Source: Coemansia sp. RSA 922 (taxonomy: Eukaryota > Kickxellomycota > Kickxellomycetes > Kickxellales > Kickxellaceae). Taken from it: 16,253 bases of DNA. The stretch covers positions 1-16,253 of the forward strand of contig JANBQS010000512.1 of assembly GCA_027577415.1 (NCBI GenBank). The letters run 5' to 3'. Of this stretch, positions 8,957 through 16,253 are shown piece by piece. Every line of letters starts with the position of its first letter. Positions within the stretch are counted from its first letter, which is position 1. The notes under the pieces are model-generated. The model did not search any database and had not been told where the DNA came from. It saw nothing but the letters and a program-made list of their open reading frames with translations. A program made the translations under genes and the position numbers.

Positions 8957-11365
8957 CTAAGAGCGCAGTCGCTTGGACGGTCCGGCCTGGGGCACTTCGT
9001 CCATGTGATGATGCTTCATTGAAGTGACAGCACTTGGAAGAGCCAATATCTCAGAGCCCTTTTCAGCCCCGACTGCGCTCAGAGCTGCAAGTGCCACATC
9101 GCTGTGCCTGGCCAAAACATCGAGAAGATTCGCTATGATAGCGTCGATATGGTTATTGCGCAAGACAAGCGGATCGCGCATGCCATTTATGACCGGTACC
9201 GCATGTAGTGCATCACGAATGTTACCATCCTCCATCTCTGCAAATTCGTCATTGGTGACTAGGGTGACTCCGTAGCAGCCTGGGTGAAGAAACAGGGCTC
9301 TATACATATCAAATGCCAGAGGGCGTAGCGGGCTATTCTCGCGCATCCTGGACACAATATTGGTGCGGAAGGTACTTTCGGTCGTCATGTGGAGGCGCTT
9401 AGTGTCGGCGATATCGGAAGCAGTGCCTTGGTTCCAGTTCTTGATAGGTAGTCTGTGATCTTTAGGTAATCCTGCGATATACGCCGCCCGATCTGCTTTA
9501 TTAATGCCAAAGTTGCCCAACCAGCACACAAGATACAGAAAGGACTCACAGTCGTCAAGAAGCGTACAGACGGCTCTAGGATTATCCAAGCTGCGAATGG
9601 ACCGAAACAGCATAAGCTCAGGCACTTTATCCACACCAGATCTCTCGCCGACATAGGAGGCATAGTCGAACTCGGCCAATACTCCTTTTATTCCGTCTAC
9701 CGTCTGCTGGAGCAAAATTGCGCGATCGCTGATGTTGCCATGAAGAATATTGCACTTTGCGTACACCGCATTGAGTGCTACCATAGCGTCAGCAACTGCA
9801 ACAACGACTTGGCTCTGGTTGTCAGCCTCAGAAATCGCTTTCCCAGCCCACTTTATCACGGTGCGTCTGTGCTGGCGAACACAGCTGTTGGACAAGCCTT
9901 GGGCGTTGTCGCTACCCTTCGCCGCATCCCGAGTCATGCTTGGCAGTCCTGCAAAAGCTGTATCAGTCGAATCGGCAACAACAGTATTGCCTCGATTAAT
10001 GTACACAGGTCCAGCGCTTACGAGCTGAACAAAGCTGCCACTAAACTCGTTGGATTTGTCAAACTCCGCATGTAGGATGTTGAGGACCGAACTCTCATGT
10101 GCGTCGTCCGCGGATCCACTGCCTGTAGTCATCCACAGATCCTTGATTAGGAATGCCGGCTTGTCCATCGACTTGGGACTAGCTGACACGGCAAAGTATC
10201 TGGCGTGGCACCCAAAAAGACGATCTGTTGCTCCAAGGCACCACTGACTGTAGTACGTCCGGGACTCCACTTTACCCGTGCTCTCATCCATCTTGTGAAC
10301 ATCAATCTCGAGGTAAGGACTGCCGACGCACCTATCTACAACGTATCTGATACTCGGGTCAAATCCAAGACGGTCGATGGAACACAGCGACCAATCGACA
10401 AGCAGCGAGATAAACGCCCGACGTCCCTTGTCACCAGAAATATCCATCGTAGTTGACTTCCAGATATCATCGGGGCCAAAAGAGTATGCATGAATAGTGC
10501 GGCCAGACACAGTCAGTCCCCAGGCAAACCGGCGGTTGTGCTGGTTGAAAAACAGTGCCTTTGTCTTTGTAGCCAGTCTTAACTCGGCTTCGGTATAGTC
10601 GTCTGGATGCCCTACAATCTCTGCATCAGCAAATACCAGGTGGGGAGCTGGCGCTTTCTGCCTCCCCACGCTGCTGTTGAGCGGAAACATGCCACACTCA
10701 ACACTGAAAAAGTCCGTGGGGTCGACGTATCCTGGCGTATAAAAGTCGGTGGAGCTGTCGGAGTCAGCTGAATCGATGTCGGTGCGCTCAACCTTCATGC
10801 CCTTGTTGATGGGCAGTATCAGTCGACAGTCCTCTGACTTAAGAAACTCGGTATTACCATGTCGTCTAACGTGCTCCTTGATGTGGTGCGCAACAAATAG
10901 CATAAACGATTCAAACAAAGGGGCGGCACTGTCAGCTCCCAAATGCGTGGATGACTGCTTGCTAGTCCACTTCAAGATGTCCCTGGCATATGCGTCTAGA
11001 GGCTCGTTGGCAGGTACTGTGTCTCGAGGCTTGTTAATACGCCCTTTGCTACGAGTATTGTAGGCATGCCCTTTGAACGGAGCTGCCATTAACAGGCGAG
11101 CCTCCAAATCCGCGGTTAAATCACTGGTAATATTGCCTACCACTGTGCGGATGTCTGGATCACAAGGAGTGGCTAGGTGGCATACAGCCTTACAGCTACG
11201 ATGCAAAATGCGCTGCATTAGATCGTCGAGACCATCGTCGCGATTTCCAGAGATATTGCTGAAGCTAAGGTCTTTGCCGGCCAGTATACTGAAGTCTGCC
11301 TTGTCATTAACCATCGTTGAGCTGGATGGCAAGCCCACTTTCCCTGTTGTCAAATGCGTAGTCAT
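8957..11365 (-). CDS. FunK1-family (fungal-type) protein kinase-like protein, probable pseudokinase
   Basis: This 802-aa single-exon gene matches the FunK1 family (PF17667). The family's N-terminal region is recognisable: RRFAWGLTVSGRTIHAYSFG, then LLVDWSLCSIDRLGFDPSIRYV. Kinase-like parts follow: LIKDLW with K408 (beta-3 lysine), a likely helix-C E424, HGNISDRAI (542-550), AEFDYA (564-569) and a DDCESFLYLVCWLG block. The catalytic-loop Asp is Asn (N544) and the DFG-type Asp is Glu (E565), so both residues needed for phosphotransfer are replaced. Typical FunK1 proteins have HRDIS or HGDIS and IDFD. The C-terminus is basic (SKRLRS) and may be a nuclear signal. The ATG at 11365 is the first in the frame; upstream is A/T-rich leader-like DNA. 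The function of FunK1 proteins is largely unknown. It converges on RPO41 and diverges from a FunK1 remnant. Confidence 0.9.
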   Translation of the reverse strand: MTTHLTTGKVGLPSSSTMVNDKADFSILAGKDLSFSNISGNRDDGLDDLMQRILHRSCKAVCHLATPCDPDIRTVVGNITSDLTADLEARLLMAAPFKGHAYNTRSKGRINKPRDTVPANEPLDAYARDILKWTSKQSSTHLGADSAAPLFESFMLFVAHHIKEHVRRHGNTEFLKSEDCRLILPINKGMKVERTDIDSADSDSSTDFYTPGYVDPTDFFSVECGMFPLNSSVGRQKAPAPHLVFADAEIVGHPDDYTEAELRLATKTKALFFNQHNRRFAWGLTVSGRTIHAYSFGPDDIWKSTTMDISGDKGRRAFISLLVDWSLCSIDRLGFDPSIRYVVDRCVGSPYLEIDVHKMDESTGKVESRTYYSQWCLGATDRLFGCHARYFAVSASPKSMDKPAFLIKDLWMTTGSGSADDAHESSVLNILHAEFDKSNEFSGSFVQLVSAGPVYINRGNTVVADSTDTAFAGLPSMTRDAAKGSDNAQGLSNSCVRQHRRTVIKWAGKAISEADNQSQVVVAVADAMVALNAVYAKCNILHGNISDRAILLQQTVDGIKGVLAEFDYASYVGERSGVDKVPELMLFRSIRSLDNPRAVCTLLDDCESFLYLVCWLGNFGINKADRAAYIAGLPKDHRLPIKNWNQGTASDIADTKRLHMTTESTFRTNIVSRMRENSPLRPLAFDMYRALFLHPGCYGVTLVTNDEFAEMEDGNIRDALHAVPVINGMRDPLVLRNNHIDAIIANLLDVLARHSDVALAALSAVGAEKGSEILALPSAVTSMKHHHMDEVPQAGPSKRLRS

Positions 11366-11853
11366 AGATAAATAAGGACCGATGTTGTCAAAGGTATAAA
11401 CAAAATAAGAAAATAAATGCAAATATGTGTACTTATAGAAAAATGATAGAATAAAAATATGCCGGAGAGGAGAAAAAGTTGGAAAGCGAAAGAACGCAAG
11501 AGCGACAATTGTGGCAAAGTGCTGCGGAGCAGAGTGACGTCGGTACAAGCCACTTGCTAGATTCTGTGCTGCGGTCTGTGATGTCACTTGTGCCTGCCAT
11601 TTACAAAAAGCATATTCCAGCCATGGCCCGGCTAAACTCAGGAGGCTGGAATACTGAGTAAATTTTAGTCTGTGTTAAAGACAAAGACGGCACGTTGCTA
11701 CATGGCTAGTAGGCAAAGCTCCAGAGTGTACAGCAGCAGAGCACAATATATATAAACATAGGGCATATATTACAATTCAAGTGTATTTATTTGTAGTGCT
11801 CACATTTGATCTAGCTCCAAGGAGATGAAATCAACAATTTAGCCGCATCATAG
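11366..11853. promoter_or_regulatory. Intergenic region between divergent FunK1 gene and FunK1 remnant
   Basis: No gene is seen in these 488 bases. The part next to the minus-strand FunK1 start (11366-11465) is strongly A/T-rich and should be its leader or promoter. The rest would have been the promoter of the decayed copy on the plus strand. The FunK1 frame stays open upstream to about 11587, but without an ATG. Confidence 0.5.
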
Positions 11854-12657
11854 AGTCACCGGTTAGTACTGCCATTTGATGGTGTAGATATCGTCATGCC
11901 TGGATCTGATGATGGTATCAGGCCAGATGTCACATTGTGTTTGCGTGGCATTCACTCAAAAGTCGGCCTACAGGGGGATGCGCATTACTGTGATGCTGCT
12001 ATCGTCGTCGAGGTCAAGAAAACCCCAGCCGATCTTGGCAATGGAGTGACGCAACTTAGCAGATATGAGCTACACGTCCTACGCAACCAATGTGACAGCA
12101 GAAGCCCCATTGGCATGGTAGTTTGCAGTTCTACTGCATACATCGTCATCTTTGGACTCGATGCAGTTTGGGCGTCTACAGGTGCTAACCTGGCTACACC
12201 TGCTGGCCAACATACGTTCATCCGTCAACTAGTGGGCTGGTCGCTATGTACTGCCGACAATCGCGACTATAGCAGTACCTATTAGCGATGTCAATCATAA
12301 AGACAATAAGCAGAGGAGCCCGTACCACCACCTCTAATCGTTTACAGATTGGATATCGGCAACTTCAAGCTTTTTAGTCGAGAATGCCGGCTAATCGCCG
12401 ATACACTAACTGGTCAGCGCCGGCGCTACATTTTCCTTTGGTACAATATCGCAATGGCTGGGCTGCCGAGCCACCTATTAGTGGATGATTGGCCGTTTTC
12501 AGCCATAACGAGCCGGTACGATACCAGGGACGAGGCTGGGCTGCTCAGGCGTATCTGGGCGAGCTTTATGAATAACGACGACCTTCAGAATACAGTCCCG
12601 AAAGTAATAATAGGAGCGAGTACGGCAGAGACGCGGGAAACACAACTCTGTCGATGA
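11854..12657 (+). pseudogene. Decayed FunK1-family kinase gene (N-terminal half only, in-frame stops)
   Basis: One reading frame carries FunK1 homology across about 800 bases but is broken by TAG at 12283, TAA at 12298 and TAA at 12307. Before the stops it reads a GSDDGIRPDV block, an AAIVVEVKKT strand, a QLSRYELHVLR helix, FGLDAVWAS and FIRQLVGWSLCTAD, all typical of the FunK1 N-terminal region. After them, SRECRLIADTLTGQRRR, LVDDWPFS and DEAGLLRRIW match the next part, where the intact neighbour has DRLFG and LIKDLW. The beta-3 lysine is lost (V in its place), and no catalytic loop or C-lobe follows before or after TGA at 12655-12657. The first ATG is at 11896, but homology may begin earlier (about 11872). 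A T-rich ACAG (to 12347) looks like a splice acceptor, but I find no donor in the matching phase, so I call it a pseudogene. A spliced, truncated gene is less likely. Confidence 0.75.
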
Positions 12658-13163
12658 CAATACTTTTACATCATATAGCAAGCTGAGCAAGTTACCTCAA
12701 AACACACCATTACAATCATAAGAATACACCTAGCTTATATCTTGGGTTTGCCATATCCAAGGCTACAAGCAAGCAATATTATAGAGGTAAAAAGGAATAA
12801 GAATATTAAGATAAGGAGGAAATATTTTGTAGCTCTCCGTCTAGACGCTGGGCAGGTGAGGATATAAATACCAAAAAAAAACTGATCATCACCTTGATGC
12901 ACCAGCCCTTGATATCACAGTGCGACATCAGCCTTCATCAGATGTTGATCTTATCTGGAACGTCCACATGTGACACCTCACTCAGCTTATATTGTTATGA
13001 AAACTTACCATGTCAACATACTCGACCAAAGACTCAAATGACTACGTAGAAACATTACTCTTGAAGAATATATGGCCTGTTATTAACAGGCCTAACTAAT
13101 GTAGTGGAATCCTAAAGCTCAAGGGAATGGTGAGCGAGATAATATCATTTTTGTAACAATAAA
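12658..13163. other. A/T-rich intergenic region with no gene seen
   Basis: I see no coding homology, RNA gene or kinase C-lobe continuation in these 506 bases. A/T-rich tracts are common and there is a run of nine A near 12880. A short perfect inverted repeat lies at 13074-13092. The right end should contain the 3' UTR of the minus-strand F-box-like gene. Confidence 0.5.
13074..13092. repeat. Perfect inverted repeat, 9-bp arms around one T
   Basis: GGCCTGTTA, T, then TAACAGGCC. As RNA it would fold as a 7-bp stem with a 5-base loop. It sits 71 bases past the stop of the minus-strand F-box-like gene, so it may fall in that gene's 3' UTR. It may also be chance. Confidence 0.55.
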
Positions 13164-14897
13164 TTAAGGACTTTGTATTGGTACCTCTCTGTAAACTAGG
13201 CGGCCAACCGATTCGGCGTATGGCTTGAATGGACCGTTGAAAGAAGCCCATGCGATCTTACGGCCAAAGTCATTGCGCAGCTTTAGTGGAAGGTCAACAT
13301 GTACAAAGTTGGGACACAAGACAGCGAGCAGCATGGCCGAATGGACTATAATATCGATTGGCGTATCCTTATCATCTGCATCTAGCACCCGCCATGTCCT
13401 AAAGTTGCTGCTCAGCGGATAGTACTTTGTGTGGAGACGACTGGGACGCTCTTCTACTGGAATATCCTCAAATGGTCCTAGCATAAATAAGTTGCAGCTA
13501 CAGCTAGCCAAACTCGGGATCGCAGATACAATCTTGATTATACTGCTAGTCAAAATCCTGATGTTGCGTAGTTCCAAGTGCTGGAGAGTCGCCGTACCTG
13601 GTGTATCGCGTATAGCACGGTACATCCGTAAACTAGTGGTATCCTCATCTTGCTTTAGCGTTACCGCCACCTCCAACATGCGCTGAACTTGTTGCTCTAT
13701 GGGCACTTCAGCGCTACCATCTACAAACTCCTTGTCTTCTGTAGTAACTTCACCAATACTGATCCGATTCATTCGAGCGACTTCGCTTCTCTCAAGCACG
13801 CCAAATCGGCCTAGTATGTTTCGGGCAATTGCACCAAATGGAATTTGAAGATACTGGAGCGTTCCACCATTGCCCCTGAAAATCAAGTCGTCGTCAAATG
13901 GATACCCACCGCTCAAGTCCAGCGTCAACAGCTTAGGAAATGGGGCCGCATCATTGACCGCCGCCCAAGTCGTAGCGTAAGGAACAACAACAACTTTCAA
14001 CGATAAAGACTCCAATTCACTGTAGATCGCTGAAACTTCAGTGCCGCCATAGATTAGGGCAAGCCAGTTCTTCTCTTTTGCTATCTTGATATCAAGCATC
14101 TTTAGTGTAGCTGCGTTGTGATAAGCAAGCCGGGCAAAAGGTGCGCAGTACACGTTGGGCCCATGGGCAATACTAGTCAGTCTGGATACGCCCTGTAGGC
14201 TCAGCGATAGCGGAAAGTCGCTCGCCGAGGTCTGCACAGCCTGGCCTAGCGAATAACGAACGTCCAAGCTCGTAACCTTGCCGTTATATAACTCGGATAC
14301 TAGAGCATCGTACAGCAGCTCGTAACTCGGCCCAGTTTCGCTGAAGCTAAGGAACCAAAGGGACACGCTTCTCACAGCAGGAGTTAGGCACAGAAGGGAG
14401 CGAGCACAGTCGACCACATTCTCTTTGGTAGTCACCGTAGTCGTACTAGCGTCGACATCGGCAGCCTTGCCTAGAAGAAGTACTAGAGTATTGGCGGTTG
14501 GGAAAGAGAGATTCTCATACTGTATCGTGGACAAGGCCTCGCAGAACGCCCCATCACACATATACTGCCAGAGGTAAAGCGGCACAACGACTCTTTTAAC
14601 CAGGCGGGACTTGCGGAACCGCGGGTACAAAAAGCTGGCAGGCCATGCGGGAATCGTCTCTTTAATTACTCGACTAGAGTAGTTGAAAGCAAGTGTGCAA
14701 TTGTCGCAGATAAACTCTAGAGCAGCTGTACGCCAGCCCTCGCTGACCACGAGAAGCGGAGCAAGGACGGCCTTTTTCTCGTTGTGTTTGATGATGTCGA
14801 TACCAAACGAGGTTCTTGAGCGACCCTCTAGATACTCGATGACCTTACGCACTATCAGCATAGGCAGAGTTTGGAATAATGGCCGTGTTGAGCCCAT
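13164..14897 (-). CDS. F-box/LRR-like protein, lineage-specific family
   Basis: This 577-aa single-exon protein starts at ATG 14897 and ends with TAA at 13164-13166. The N-terminus resembles a split F-box: LPMLIVRKVIEYLEG (11-25), a 20-residue spacer with basic and His residues, then PLLVVSEGWRTAALEFICDNCTL (47-69), where the VS-x-x-W turn and final helix of an F-box are expected. The remainder has irregular leucine-rich segments (ELESLSLKVV, FPKLLTLDLSGGYPFDDDL, TLQYLQIPF, LQHLELRNIRILT), consistent with a solenoid. F-box proteins link substrates to Skp1-cullin ubiquitin ligases, so a substrate adaptor role is inferred, not shown. I recall similar proteins forming large families in Coemansia-type fungi. 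No signal peptide or membrane helix is evident. It lies between a FunK1 remnant and a non-coding kilobase, in accessory-looking DNA. Confidence 0.75.
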   Translation of the reverse strand: MGSTRPLFQTLPMLIVRKVIEYLEGRSRTSFGIDIIKHNEKKAVLAPLLVVSEGWRTAALEFICDNCTLAFNYSSRVIKETIPAWPASFLYPRFRKSRLVKRVVVPLYLWQYMCDGAFCEALSTIQYENLSFPTANTLVLLLGKAADVDASTTTVTTKENVVDCARSLLCLTPAVRSVSLWFLSFSETGPSYELLYDALVSELYNGKVTSLDVRYSLGQAVQTSASDFPLSLSLQGVSRLTSIAHGPNVYCAPFARLAYHNAATLKMLDIKIAKEKNWLALIYGGTEVSAIYSELESLSLKVVVVPYATTWAAVNDAAPFPKLLTLDLSGGYPFDDDLIFRGNGGTLQYLQIPFGAIARNILGRFGVLERSEVARMNRISIGEVTTEDKEFVDGSAEVPIEQQVQRMLEVAVTLKQDEDTTSLRMYRAIRDTPGTATLQHLELRNIRILTSSIIKIVSAIPSLASCSCNLFMLGPFEDIPVEERPSRLHTKYYPLSSNFRTWRVLDADDKDTPIDIIVHSAMLLAVLCPNFVHVDLPLKLRNDFGRKIAWASFNGPFKPYAESVGRLVYREVPIQSP

Positions 14898-15374
14898 GGT
14901 AGTGTTAAAGTCAAAGTCGGGTAAAAGGGTATAGCAAATAAGTATATCAAATTGAGTGAAACAGGAAAGGGAAAACTATGCAAGAGAGAAGACAAAAGTT
15001 TTGTTGACAACATTATCAGCCTAGATGCGACCAAAATCAACCACAAGCCACACTAAGCACTACCTGTCAACAATTGTCGAGTGACGGCACTCAGTAGACA
15101 CTTACTCACAGAGTGTAGTGGTTGCCCCACTAGCGTCATACACCCGCAGTTTTGGAGAAATGCTGCGAAGAAGCAATATAGACAATAGGCGCATAGCACA
15201 CCAGGATAGGTTGCTTGCTTCCACTTCTACACACATATTTTGTATGCGCTTTTACCACACAATGCCAATTGCCAAATCACAACAACGATGTACTGGCGAT
15301 CTGAGAGGACCATATAGTCTTACTAATTCGGTCTGGATCGGTCGGACTTTGGGATTGCTGCGGAACTCGCCATC

Positions 15375-15492
15375 CTATCACGATTCTAGATAGTGCTCAG
15401 AATGCCTAACCCAGCTCAGATCCTTCCCGATTCAAGATAGTAAGACCTATCGGTTGGGAGTTAAACAATCCATCGGTTTCTCAAGAATACCC
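15375..15492 (+). ncRNA. Possible degenerate 5S rRNA-like sequence, copy A
   Basis: In order this stretch has TCCCGA (15425), AGTAAG (15439), TCGG (15450), GTTA (15460) and GAATACC (15485). The same order, with spacings within a few bases, occurs in eukaryotic 5S rRNA (TCTCGT/TCCCGT, GCTAAG or GTTAAG, TCGGG, GTTAG, GAATACC). The 5' third matches poorly and the left boundary is only an estimate. It would be a diverged pseudogene or a 5S-derived element, not a normal 5S gene. Confidence 0.28.
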
Positions 15493-15501
15493 AACAACCT
15501 T

Positions 15502-15618
15502 GTATTTGTAATCTCAATTAGTAAGCACGACTAGAGCATTCCATCCCGACACACCTGAGACTTGTCAGTAAAGGAATGGTGCTACAAGCTCTTGGTTGGG
15601 GGACTGTTTTACAATAGA
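15502..15618 (+). ncRNA. Possible degenerate 5S rRNA-like sequence, copy B
   Basis: ATCCCGA (15543) is followed 48 bases later by CTTGGTTGGGGGACTG (15591-15606). The latter matches the 5S box-C region CTTGGATGGGAGACCG at 13 of 16 bases, and in 5S rRNA the equivalent gap is 46. TTTT follows at 15607. The box A region is weak. Its ATCCCGA lies about 119 bases after the matching motif of copy A, which is one 5S rRNA length. This is by-eye similarity only. Confidence 0.3.
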
Positions 15619-15849
15619 CCAATCAAAAGAGGGAAGTATGTTTGTCAGCGCAGTCGTCGGCTTTGGGGAACTCCGAATGGTGTCCATATTACACTACTAC
15701 ACGAATCTCGCAGTCACGAAGAATGGAGAGTTCTGGCCAATCTTTTAGGTACGTTCACGTCACACCACCTTTGCCTGACAAACCTTAGCTGCTTCACTTT
15801 TATTTCATCGAGGGACAAGTACTTGCTACAGAAGGAACTCTCCCTTTTG

Positions 15850-15858
15850 TATATAAAA
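15850..15858 (+). promoter_or_regulatory. TATA box of the Old Yellow Enzyme gene
   Basis: TATATAAAA lies 90 bases before the start codon, followed by a leader rich in CA and TC, typical of inducible or strongly expressed fungal genes. An ACGTCA half-site near 15760 could bind a bZIP factor. A T/C-rich stretch ending ACAG (to 15927) resembles a splice acceptor, so a leader intron is possible. Confidence 0.7.
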
Positions 15859-15948
15859 GCAGCTCGCCTTGGACTTCAAACAATCATATTCAGCTACATC
15901 ACATACAACACACTTTTCTCATTACAGGATTACTTCTCCTTAGCTATC

Positions 15949-16253
15949 ATGTCGCCTGCTATTATAAAATCTCAAGACTTTTACCAAAGCCAGGCAAACC
16001 CGTCGCCTGGCACGGCCATTGAGCCTCCTGCTGTTGCTATTGCACAAGGCTTTGCACAGGGACCTAACCCAAACCCGCTACCCAAGGCATTCCAGCCGCT
16101 GACGATTCGCAACTACACGATCAAGAACCGGATCTGGGTCAGCCCGATGTGCACTTACTCGTCTGACGACGGATATGCCACCGACTTCCATCTCTCTCAC
16201 TACAGTCAGTACGCCATGCGCGGCGCCGGCCTGATAGTGGTAGAAGCCACCGG
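15949..16253 (+). CDS. Old Yellow Enzyme, class III (YqjM-like) NADPH:flavin oxidoreductase, N-terminal part
   Basis: The window ends after 101 codons, so the C-terminal two thirds or more are missing. From residue 48 it matches the start of the FMN-binding TIM barrel: FQPLTIRNYTIKNRIWVSPM, then C68-T-Y-S, DFHLSHYSQYAMRGAGLIVVEAT. The Cys in the PMC-x-YS motif is the residue that tunes the flavin in YqjM-type enzymes, where classical OYEs have Thr, so class III is favoured. Such enzymes use NAD(P)H to reduce activated C=C bonds, often in stress or detoxification. The first 45 or so residues are an extension rich in Pro, Ala and Gln, with little positive charge and no clear targeting signal; bacterial YqjM starts near the barrel. 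The ATG at 15949 fits the TATA box 90 bases upstream. The catalytic His pair and the substrate loop lie outside the window. Confidence 0.92.
   Translation, partial: MSPAIIKSQDFYQSQANPSPGTAIEPPAVAIAQGFAQGPNPNPLPKAFQPLTIRNYTIKNRIWVSPMCTYSSDDGYATDFHLSHYSQYAMRGAGLIVVEAT

Larger units (their letters stand above)
14898..15948. other. Non-coding kilobase between F-box-like gene and Old Yellow Enzyme gene
   Basis: No coding homology was found in any frame over these 1051 bases. The left end is the leader and promoter of the minus-strand F-box-like gene. The middle (about 15290-15725) contains weak 5S-rRNA-like stretches and a diverged direct repeat, listed separately. The right end is the TATA-type promoter and a pyrimidine/CA-rich leader of the Old Yellow Enzyme gene. 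Confidence 0.5.

Noticed and set aside
11366..11587. 74-residue N-terminal extension of the FunK1 frame
   Set aside because: There is no ATG in this part. It is A/T-rich leader-like DNA encoding Phe/Tyr-rich sequence, and the first ATG is at 11365.
12275..12347. Possible 73-bp intron (GTACCT to ACAG) rescuing the FunK1 remnant
   Set aside because: The exon phases do not match: the donor leaves one base and the acceptor frame needs two. The kinase C-lobe and beta-3 lysine would still be missing.
15118..15393. 91-codon open frame in the non-coding kilobase
   Set aside because: Its first codon is GTG, it has no homology I recognise and it overlaps the repeat-like 5S-type region. Chance is the simplest reading.
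1..16253. CRISPR array, transposase, LTR, tRNA or secondary-metabolite cluster
   Set aside because: I looked for regularly spaced repeats, transposase or reverse-transcriptase motifs, B-box sequences and neighbouring biosynthetic enzymes and found none.

Overview
The window looks like nuclear DNA of a filamentous fungus. Genes are compact, the one clear spliceosomal intron is short (99 bp), and the families are fungal: an Sld3-type replication factor, a two-domain mitochondrial RNA polymerase, FunK1 kinases and an F-box/LRR-like protein. An early-diverging lineage such as Kickxellales (Coemansia-like) is my best guess. It rests on the combination of FunK1 genes with this F-box-like protein type, not on a species match.

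Layout. Positions 1-8821 carry three genes on the plus strand: the 3' part of an SLD3-like gene (DNA replication initiation), a BAHD/trichothecene-acetyltransferase-type acyltransferase, and RPO41 (mitochondrial RNA polymerase, two exons). RPO41 converges on a FunK1-family kinase-like gene on the minus strand (8957-11365) with only 135 bp between the stops. Upstream of that gene, and diverging from it, lies a decayed second FunK1 copy (about 11854-12657) with in-frame stops and no kinase C-lobe. An F-box-like protein follows on the minus strand (13164-14897). About 1 kb of non-coding DNA comes next, with two weak, adjacent 5S-rRNA-like stretches. The window ends in the first 101 codons of a class III (YqjM-like) Old Yellow Enzyme that has a good TATA promoter.

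Functionally, SLD3 (nuclear origin firing) and RPO41 (mitochondrial transcription and primer synthesis) are core genes. The stretch from about 8957 to 15900 looks like an accessory island made of family members that expand and decay quickly in fungi. I see no operon-like system, CRISPR array, transposase or convincing mobile element. The points most worth a second look are the long charged insert near the RPO41 C-terminus, the loss of both catalytic aspartates in the FunK1 protein, the FunK1 remnant beside it, and the 5S-like tandem.
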